In this document: one piece after another, positions 58,234-64,000 of the stretch | Position numbering within the stretch: the first letter of the stretch is position 1 | Layout: every line of letters starts with the position of its first letter | Assembly: GCF_012371325.1 (NCBI RefSeq) | Contig: NZ_JAAZQX010000002.1 | Span: forward strand, 112,815-176,814 | Direction of reading: 5' to 3' | Source of the DNA: Acinetobacter sp. A2 | GTDB lineage: Bacteria; Pseudomonadota; Gammaproteobacteria; Pseudomonadales; Moraxellaceae | Length of the DNA stretch: 64,000 bases | The notes under the pieces: model-generated | Seen by the model: the letters and a program-made list of their open reading frames with translations, nothing else | The model's database searches: none | What the model was told of the DNA's origin: nothing | Translations under genes and position numbers: made by a program

Positions 58234-59388
58234 TCAAAGAAACGCTTCCAATACCGAGTTTAAAAACACATGCCCTTGCTCGGTACATGCCAGTCGGTTT
58301 GGATCATTCTGCAATAATTGACGCTGACGCAAAGTGCCTAAAATATCCTGCATATCGGCTAAATTTAAACCTGTACGAGCAGCATACAGTTTTGCATCTA
58401 CCCCATCATTCAGGCGCAGCGCATTCATCATAAACTCAAATGGCAACTCTTCTGCGCTAATCGCTTTAAACTGCAAATGCTCTGCAGGCACTTTGGCTAA
58501 ATAATCTTTTGGCAACCGGGTTTTCTGGAAACGATACACCCCATCAGGCAAAGTCACTTTGCCATGTGCCCCAGCCCCAATCGCTAAATAATCGCCAAAT
58601 TGCCAATAATTTAAATTATGTGCAGACGGCAGCTCTTTACGCCATGCCGAGACTTCATAATTCACAAAACCTTGCGCAGTTAAATAAGCTTCACCCTGTG
58701 CCTGAATCTCTTCCAATACATCATCTACAGGTAAAATCGGCTGCGTGCGGAAAAATACCGTATTCGGCTCAATGGTCAATTGATACCATGAAATATGTGT
58801 TGCACCGTGTTCCACCGCCAGTTTTAAATCCTGCAGCGCCTGTTCTATTGTTTGCTCAGGCAAGCCATGCATTAAATCTACATTGATACGCTGAAAACCT
58901 GCTTCACGTGCCAATGCAATCGCAGAAATTGCATCATCATTGGAGTGAATACGCCCTAGTTTTTGTAAATGTGCTGTATTAAAACTTTGCACGCCTATCG
59001 ACAGGCGGTTAATTCCTGCAGCTAAATAATCTGCAAAAGGATCATGCTCAACTGTACCGGGGTTGGCTTCTAAAGTAATTTCACAGCCATCTTCAAAGGC
59101 GATCAGCGCTTGCAATTGTGTAAATAACCATTGATAACCCTGCGCAGAAATCAGTGAAGGCGTGCCACCACCAATAAAGACACTATGAATTTTTCGCGCC
59201 TGTGCAAACTGTGTTTGGGTTTTAAAATCTTCCAGCAAAGCCTGTAGATATTCCTGCTCCAAATCTAGACTCAGCTTACCGTCAGGCACAGCATGCGAGT
59301 TAAAATCACAATAGGGGCACTTACGCACACACCACGGCATGTGAATGTATAAAGACAAAGGAATATCTGTAGGTATTAAGGACTTCAA
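58234..59388 (-). CDS. hemW: Radical SAM heme chaperone HemW
   Basis: The 384-residue protein has the radical SAM triad CVRKCPYCDFNSH (CxxxCxxC) near residues 21-28 and GGGTPSL, with the C-terminal HemN-like part. HemW proteins bind heme and deliver it to respiratory enzymes; they lack the extra cysteine that follows the cluster in coproporphyrinogen oxidases (here CDFN). The start appears to be a TTG (KSLIPTDIPL...) without a clear ribosome site; no ATG lies between it and the cluster motif except one too close to it. Confidence 0.9.
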   Translation of the reverse strand: MKSLIPTDIPLSLYIHMPWCVRKCPYCDFNSHAVPDGKLSLDLEQEYLQALLEDFKTQTQFAQARKIHSVFIGGGTPSLISAQGYQWLFTQLQALIAFEDGCEITLEANPGTVEHDPFADYLAAGINRLSIGVQSFNTAHLQKLGRIHSNDDAISAIALAREAGFQRINVDLMHGLPEQTIEQALQDLKLAVEHGATHISWYQLTIEPNTVFFRTQPILPVDDVLEEIQAQGEAYLTAQGFVNYEVSAWRKELPSAHNLNYWQFGDYLAIGAGAHGKVTLPDGVYRFQKTRLPKDYLAKVPAEHLQFKAISAEELPFEFMMNALRLNDGVDAKLYAARTGLNLADMQDILGTLRQRQLLQNDPNRLACTEQGHVFLNSVLEAFL

Positions 59389-59510
59389 AGCAAGGCTCAG
59401 TGCAAAATCAGAACAGTGATACAGATTTTAACATGACTACAGCAGGACACCGCTGTATTCCCTATAATTTGCTTTAGACTAGAAAATCACCAATAAGAAA
59501 AAGCGATAAA

Positions 59511-59975
59511 ATGATGAAGTTTTCCAGTCAACTATTCTTACTTTTGCCGCTCGCCATGGGCATTGGGATTGCCATGGCTTTCCAGACCGCAATTAACAGC
59601 CAATTGCGGGAATATTTATATTCTCCGCTACAAGCTGCCCTTTTCTCTTTTTTGGTTGGTACAATAGTTTTAGCCATTTTGGTTTTTTTCCAACAAGTCG
59701 AAAAACCTAGCTTCAGCACCTTACAACACATTCCATGGTATTTATGGATGGGTGGATGTTTAGGGGTTTATGCAATTAGCATCAGTATTTATAGTGCGCC
59801 AAAATTAAGTTTGCTCACCTTATCAGGGGTGATTATTTTTGGGCAAATGCTCGCATCTATGCTAATTGATCATTTTGGGTTCTTGGGTACGGAAAAAGTC
59901 AGCATTAACTGGCAACGTATTTTAGGTAGCGTGGTGATTTTTATTGGTGTGCTTCTCACTTTACAACGCTCATAA
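59511..59975 (+). CDS. DMT-type membrane protein (YdcZ/DUF606 family)
   Basis: The 154-residue protein has about five membrane segments, with a pattern AMAFQTAINSQLREYL in the first loop and a conserved IFGQMLASMLIDHFG segment near 105-120, features of the short DMT-superfamily proteins of the YdcZ group. These may act as half-size transporters; the substrate is unknown. Two ATG codons are adjacent. The MATE gene follows in the same direction 45 bp downstream. Confidence 0.8.
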   Translation: MMKFSSQLFLLLPLAMGIGIAMAFQTAINSQLREYLYSPLQAALFSFLVGTIVLAILVFFQQVEKPSFSTLQHIPWYLWMGGCLGVYAISISIYSAPKLSLLTLSGVIIFGQMLASMLIDHFGFLGTEKVSINWQRILGSVVIFIGVLLTLQRS

Positions 59976-60020
59976 CCAAAACGCTAAGCACCTCATGTAT
60001 TGAGATTTTTTGTGTCAAAA

Positions 60021-61376
60021 ATGAATTCTGTGACCAGTACCCGTTTTGAGTTAAAACAACTGTTTCAGCTCATGATTCCAATTTTGGTCACCCAGTTTGC
60101 CCAAGCAGGTCTAGGGCTGATTGATACCATTATGGCAGGCCACATGTCTGCTACCGACTTGGCCGCTATTGCGGTGGGGGTCGGGTTATGGATGCCCATC
60201 ATGCTGCTGTTTAGTGGCATTATGATTGCCACCACACCTTTGGTGGCAGAAGCCAAAGGGGCACGAACCCCTGAAAAAATTGCCACCATTGCCCGCCAGT
60301 CCTTATGGATTGCCTTTATTTTAGGCGTGATTGCAGGCCTGATTTTACAGTTCATGCCTGCTCTGCTGCCTGTGTTTGGTGTGCCTGAAAGTTTACAACC
60401 CAAAGCAGGCTTATTCTTACATGCCATTGGCTTTGGTATGCCTGCCGTAACCATGTATGCCGCCTTGCGCGGTTATTCTGAAGCATTGGGCTATCCACGT
60501 CCCGTCACGGTCATTAGTTTGCTGGCTTTGGTCTTGTTGGTGCCTCTCAACTTTATGTTTATGTATGGATGGGGGCCATTGCCTGAATTAGGCAGTGCAG
60601 GCTGTGGTTTTGCCACCGCAATTTTACAATGGCTCATGTTCTTTAGCTTAGCCCTGTATATTTTTAAAAGCAGCGCCTATCAAAGCACTCAGGTTTTTAG
60701 TCAATGGGAAGCGCTTGATGCGGTCTGGATCAAGCGCATTTTGCTGCTTGGCATGCCAATTGGTCTGGCAATTTTCTTTGAAGTCAGTATTTTCAGTACC
60801 GCCGCCATCGTTATTAGCCCTTTGGGTGAAACGACATTGGCTGCACATCAAATTGCCATGTCCGTGACCTCACAACTGTTTATGATTCCCATGTCGTTGG
60901 CAATTGCTCTGACCATTCGCATTGGCACCTATTATGGCGAACAGAACATTCATGCCATGCGTAAAGTACAGGTATTAGGTTTTGCCACCGCTACCCTGTT
61001 TGCGTTTTCTACCATGGCACTGATGTGGTTTTTCCGACCTGAAATTATTTCTATTTACAGCAATGACCCGCAAGTGGCACAAGTCACTTTATATTTATTG
61101 TTGTTTGCCATTGCTTATCAACTCATGGATGCTTGGCAAATCAGTGCGGCAGGTTGCTTACGTGGCATGCAAGATACGCAAGGCCCAATGTGGATTACCA
61201 TGCTTGCCTATTGGGTCATCGCCTTCCCAATTGGCGTGTATTTAACCCGTTACAGCAGCATGGGTGCTGCAGGCGTGTGGGTCGGGTTGATTGTCGGTTT
61301 AAGTATTGCCTGCGTGTTACTCTTAACCCGTTTATATTTTAATAATCAGCGACTGGAACGCCAGTTTGCCCAATAA
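60021..61376 (+). CDS. abeM: MATE family multidrug efflux pump (AbeM-like)
   Basis: The 451-residue protein has twelve hydrophobic segments and begins MNSVTSTRFELKQLFQLMIP, which parallels A. baumannii AbeM (448 residues). Landmarks GLIDTIMAGHMSATDLAAIAVG, YAALRGYSEALGYPRPVT and SAAGCLRGMQDTQ agree with that family. AbeM exports fluoroquinolones, aminoglycosides and dyes using the proton gradient. The ATG at 60021 matches the AbeM start; a GTG at 60012 and a TTG further up are less likely. The identification is by my recollection of AbeM and strong. Confidence 0.88.
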   Translation: MNSVTSTRFELKQLFQLMIPILVTQFAQAGLGLIDTIMAGHMSATDLAAIAVGVGLWMPIMLLFSGIMIATTPLVAEAKGARTPEKIATIARQSLWIAFILGVIAGLILQFMPALLPVFGVPESLQPKAGLFLHAIGFGMPAVTMYAALRGYSEALGYPRPVTVISLLALVLLVPLNFMFMYGWGPLPELGSAGCGFATAILQWLMFFSLALYIFKSSAYQSTQVFSQWEALDAVWIKRILLLGMPIGLAIFFEVSIFSTAAIVISPLGETTLAAHQIAMSVTSQLFMIPMSLAIALTIRIGTYYGEQNIHAMRKVQVLGFATATLFAFSTMALMWFFRPEIISIYSNDPQVAQVTLYLLLFAIAYQLMDAWQISAAGCLRGMQDTQGPMWITMLAYWVIAFPIGVYLTRYSSMGAAGVWVGLIVGLSIACVLLLTRLYFNNQRLERQFAQ

Positions 61377-61528
61377 ACACAGCCCTTAAACATACTCCAA
61401 CATACCGAAATACCTTTTGGCATGTTGGGGTTGTCATCCAAATAAATGCATTAACAATTAAAAGTAGGCATTTTGCTCACGAACACTTATGATCAAAATA
61501 CAGTAAAGATGATCTTGAGGAACATCGC

Positions 61529-62827
61529 ATGGCAAAAACGGCGCGTACACCCGGTCGTCGCTTTATGAAACTGGCGGGCATGACCGCAAGTATTGCAACT
61601 AAAACCGTATCGAATTCAATTAAAAACTTGACCGCAGATGAACAACAAAAAAATGCGGCACGCAGCCAATTGTTTCAAGATATTGGCGTCCAAATTGCCA
61701 ATACTTTAGGTGAAATGAAAGGCGCAGTCATGAAAGTTGGGCAAATTGCCTCGCAATACAAAGACATTTTCCCGCCTGAAGTCGCTAAAGCTATCAGTAA
61801 GTTACAACGCCAAGCGCCTGCTATGCCTTTTGCCGAAATTAAAGCACAAGTTGAAAAAGAACTCGGTAAACCGCTCGATAAAATTTTTAAACACTTTGAT
61901 GAAACGCCATTTGCAGCCGCTTCGATTGGACAAGTGCATAAAGCCATTTTGCCGAATGGCGAACAAGTAGTGGTTAAAGTGCAATACCCAGGGGTGGATG
62001 AAGCCTGTGAAAGCGACCTGAAACAAGTCCGTTTAGCCTTGCGCTTAATGGGCGTGTTAAAAATAGACCGTAAATTGCAAGACCGTCTGTTTCAAGAAAT
62101 TCAGGAAAGTTTAGACAATGAACTGAATTATCAAATCGAAGCACAAAACCTAGAAGTAGCACGTACATTTCACGCGGCTTTGGATGATAAAATTATTATT
62201 CCACAGGTTTTTAAAGACTATTCTTCACGGCACATTTTAACCTTAAGTCTGGAACAGGGCGAAAGTATTGAAACCGCCAGTACATGGTCACAGCGCACCC
62301 GTAACACTTTGGGGCGACGCTTACTGCGTGCCATGGGCCAAGAAATCTTTTATTTAAAACGCTTCCATTGCGACCCACATCCGGGCAATTTTGCCTTCCG
62401 TGAAGACGGTTCGGTCATTATTTACGACTATGGCGGTGTAAAAACTCTGTCGAGCGATGTAGTACATCATTTTAGACAACTGATTCATGCCGCACGTGCA
62501 CAAGATATTGCCGAAATTGAACAGCATTTAGATGCGTTGCAGGCAATTTCTGCGCGAGGTAAATTCCCTGAAGATTTATATCATCAGTGGCTAGAAGTGT
62601 TGATGCGCCCACTGACCACACATTATGACTTTGCAGAAAACTCTGCCCACCATGATGGGGTTGAACTGGTCAAAAGTTCGCTGAAATACTGGGATGTATT
62701 CAAACCTTCGCCCGATACCCTCATGGTGAATCGTACCGTATCTGGACATTATTGGAATCTGATTCATTTAAAAGTGCATGACAATTTAAATGATATTTTT
62801 GAAGAGTTGGTTCCATCACGAGATTAA
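61529..62827 (+). CDS. ABC1/UbiB-like atypical kinase
   Basis: The 432-residue protein has AVMKVGQIASQY (the KxGQ motif), FAAASIGQVHKA (the alanine-rich loop), VVVKVQYPGV, HCDPHPGNF, and IIYDYGGVK in place of DFG. These identify the ABC1/ADCK/UbiB family, whose founding members support ubiquinone synthesis. It is shorter than UbiB (about 545) and lacks an obvious C-terminal membrane anchor, so it is probably a paralogue with unknown role. GAGGAAC precedes the ATG. Confidence 0.9.
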   Translation: MAKTARTPGRRFMKLAGMTASIATKTVSNSIKNLTADEQQKNAARSQLFQDIGVQIANTLGEMKGAVMKVGQIASQYKDIFPPEVAKAISKLQRQAPAMPFAEIKAQVEKELGKPLDKIFKHFDETPFAAASIGQVHKAILPNGEQVVVKVQYPGVDEACESDLKQVRLALRLMGVLKIDRKLQDRLFQEIQESLDNELNYQIEAQNLEVARTFHAALDDKIIIPQVFKDYSSRHILTLSLEQGESIETASTWSQRTRNTLGRRLLRAMGQEIFYLKRFHCDPHPGNFAFREDGSVIIYDYGGVKTLSSDVVHHFRQLIHAARAQDIAEIEQHLDALQAISARGKFPEDLYHQWLEVLMRPLTTHYDFAENSAHHDGVELVKSSLKYWDVFKPSPDTLMVNRTVSGHYWNLIHLKVHDNLNDIFEELVPSRD

Positions 62828-62857
62828 ACTCAGCGTTTCACTGAACAAGGTGATGTT

Positions 62858-62887
62858 AAAAATAAAGCCCAGAGATGGGTTTTATTT
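62858..62887 (+). terminator. Terminator after the ABC1 kinase gene
   Basis: AAATAAAGCCCA and TGGGTTTTATTT pair over a GAGA loop (arms 62860-62871 and 62876-62887, one G-T pair). Its right arm touches the -35 region of the next gene. Confidence 0.8.
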
Positions 62888-62914
62888 GCCAAGATTAACG
62901 TTATGTTATAACAT
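62886..62914 (+). promoter_or_regulatory. rpmE2 promoter with Zur-like palindrome
   Basis: TTGCCA (62886-62891) and TAACAT (62909-62914) are 17 bp apart. Overlapping the -10 is the perfect palindrome ATGTTATAACAT (62903-62914) within GTTATGTTATAACAT, which resembles the ATGTTATA / TATAACAT arms of zinc-uptake regulator (Zur) sites. Zinc-free L31 genes are commonly repressed by Zur. The arms here are closer together than in the E. coli consensus, so the match is partial. Confidence 0.6.
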
Positions 62915-62961
62915 TTCTTTAAATAAATTTATCATCTCACCTTTTTGTTCGGAGAAATCCT

Positions 62962-63216
62962 ATGCGTCCAGATATCCATCCTGAATATCGTGAAGTTTTA
63001 TTCCACGACACCAATGCCAATGCCTACTTTGTTATTGGTAGTACCCTGCAAAGCAGTCAAACTAAAGAGTATGAAGGCAAAGTTTATCCTTATGTGACTT
63101 TGGATATTTCTAGTGCTTCACATCCGTTCTATACAGGTGAGCAACGTCAAACCAGTAACGAAGGTCGTGTGGCGAGTTTCAATAAACGTTTTGCACGTTT
63201 CAAACGCTCACAATAA
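62962..63216 (+). CDS. rpmE2: Type B (zinc-free) 50S ribosomal protein L31
   Basis: The 84-residue protein starts [20 protein letters not shown] and ends [16 protein letters not shown]. It has no cysteine, so it lacks the zinc ribbon of ordinary L31, and it has the longer type B form (YkgM/RpmE2). Under zinc starvation such paralogues replace zinc-binding L31 and release zinc. CGGAGAAAT is 6 bp before the ATG. The upstream Zur-like palindrome supports that role. Confidence 0.95.
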   Translation: MRPDIHPEYREVLFHDTNANAYFVIGSTLQSSQTKEYEGKVYPYVTLDISSASHPFYTGEQRQTSNEGRVASFNKRFARFKRSQ

Positions 63217-63299
63217 CTTCATATTCAGTTAAGTTTTCTATTTTATAGTTTAATCATAGCCCAATTGCTTAGCGCCAAGCTGAGCAGTTCTCTATCTTC

Positions 63300-63338
63300 A
63301 AAGCCCAGGCACTCTCCTCCAGCTTGGGCTTCTTTTTA
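63300..63338 (+). terminator. Terminator after rpmE2
   Basis: AAGCCCA (63301-63307) and TGGGCTT (63325-63331) form a 7-bp stem with a long loop, followed by CTTTTT. Confidence 0.75.
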
Positions 63339-63360
63339 TCTGAAAAGCAAATATAGGCAG

Positions 63361-63738
63361 TTAATGTTTTAAAACTTGTTGAATACTATAAAAACCTACA
63401 GCCAGAAAAATTACGCCCAAAACCACGCTCGACATGGCATAGCCAAAAGCCAAACCGTGCTGTCCCTGTCGCAACAATTGCCAAGTTTCCAACCCAAAAC
63501 TAGAAAATGTGGTAAAACCACCTAAAATTCCAACCATCAGCAATAAGCGGGCTTCCTGCTGCAACACAGGATATTTCTGACTCAATGCAAAAAATACACC
63601 CGCCAAAAAGCAGCCAAACAGATTGACCGACCACGTTGCCCATGGAAAATGCTGTGCCGATTTAAATAAATACAGGCTTGCGGCATAACGTAAACTTGCC
63701 CCCAATGCACCGCCAATTGCCACCAATAGCCAATTCAT
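63361..63738 (-). CDS. crcB: Fluoride efflux channel CrcB (Fluc)
   Basis: The 125-residue protein has four membrane segments, GGALGASLRYAASLY near the N-terminus, the Asn-containing VNLFGCFLAGVFFAL, and GGFTTFSSFGLETWQLL, the conserved core of Fluc channels that expel fluoride. AGGA is present before the ATG. I do not see the fluoride (crcB) riboswitch just upstream. Family call is secure. Confidence 0.93.
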   Translation of the reverse strand: MNWLLVAIGGALGASLRYAASLYLFKSAQHFPWATWSVNLFGCFLAGVFFALSQKYPVLQQEARLLLMVGILGGFTTFSSFGLETWQLLRQGQHGLAFGYAMSSVVLGVIFLAVGFYSIQQVLKH

Positions 63739-63897
63739 CTGTTCTGCTGTCCTTTTTGCGGCTATGTCGTGTATTTCTCACAGCCATAATTTTTAGTCAC
63801 ACGTGATCTCACTGTTCCTTAAAATGTAGTCAAACATAGTCAAGGACTAATTCGCACTCTGTTAATGTCTTGTTGCCAAACGTGTAACTAGAGCCTG

Positions 63898-63991
63898 AGT
63901 CGGTCAGTTCCGACTTATAGCGATCAGTCCGTTCTTGCAATATACGCTTTACAGTTTTGTAAGGCGTATAACGACTTATCTCATTGTCGTT
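63898..63991. other. Run of three hairpins at the right window edge
   Basis: Three successive perfect inverted repeats occur: AGTCGG/CCGACT (63898-63903 and 63910-63915), TATACGC/GCGTATA (63941-63947 and 63964-63970, with inner TTAC/GTAA), and AACGAC/GTCGTT (63970-63975 and 63986-63991). No gene is visible between 63739 and 64000. It could be a structured leader, an unknown RNA, or part of a repeat, and the window ends within or next to it. Confidence 0.35.
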
Positions 63992-64000
63992 TAATCTTGC

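Noticed and set aside
63739..63840. Fluoride riboswitch upstream of crcB
   Set aside because: I could not find the expected conserved pseudoknot elements in the crcB leader.

Overview
The window is a stretch of bacterial core chromosome and almost certainly comes from Acinetobacter (Moraxellaceae). The grounds are an AlmA-type long-chain alkane monooxygenase next to the ribosomal supercluster, an AbeM-like MATE pump, an S3 protein with an RG-rich tail, genus-typical lipoproteins, and AT-rich intergenic DNA. I see no prophage, insertion sequence, CRISPR array, integron, rRNA or tRNA. The genes are intact except for the first one, which the left edge cuts.

Layout. 1-3.2 kb (minus): a TRAP large permease (truncated), a rhombosortase and a TatT-like TRAP lipoprotein. 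3.7-7.2 kb: ygfX-sdhE, an acyl-CoA dehydrogenase and almA. 7.4-21.2 kb (minus): the complete S10-spc-alpha supercluster, 28 genes from rpsJ to rplQ, including the very short rpmJ and rpmD. It has a clear promoter with a GC-rich discriminator and several inter-gene hairpins. 21.3-28.6 kb: amidotransferase, PLP lyase, HerA-like ATPase, the nitric-oxide pair hmp/nsrR with an NsrR operator on the hmp promoter, engB with a hexanucleotide-repeat tail, and a VOC protein. 28.7-39.7 kb: a dicarboxylate/amino-acid symporter, tesB, plsB, a YeeZ-like SDR protein, recG, comF, a Nudix hydrolase, a LOG protein and corA.

39.8-43.1 kb (minus): the mlaFEDCB operon for outer-membrane phospholipid transport. 43.4-45.8 kb: a DEAD-box RNA helicase with a repeat-built arginine-rich tail and a long 5' leader. 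45.8-53.6 kb: suhB, dxs, ribA, the divergent hemN/hemF pair, a small membrane protein and aroE. 53.7-64 kb: an 803-residue lipoprotein of unknown function, a second acyl-CoA dehydrogenase, hemW, a DMT protein, an abeM-like MATE pump, an ABC1 kinase, the zinc-free L31 paralogue rpmE2 behind a Zur-like palindrome, crcB, and an unexplained run of hairpins at the right edge.

Themes. Translation and secretion dominate. Around them lie lipid metabolism (almA, two acyl-CoA dehydrogenases, tesB, plsB, mla), tetrapyrrole, isoprenoid and flavin biosynthesis (hemN, hemF, hemW, dxs, ribA) and stress responses (hmp/nsrR, rpmE2, crcB, MATE). I do not see a convincing undescribed multi-gene system. The less ordinary items are regulatory hairpins in the ribosomal operons, a palindrome upstream of almA, the in-frame (GATGTT)10 repeat in engB, the rhombosortase inside a TRAP locus, and candidate small RNA and small peptide genes.
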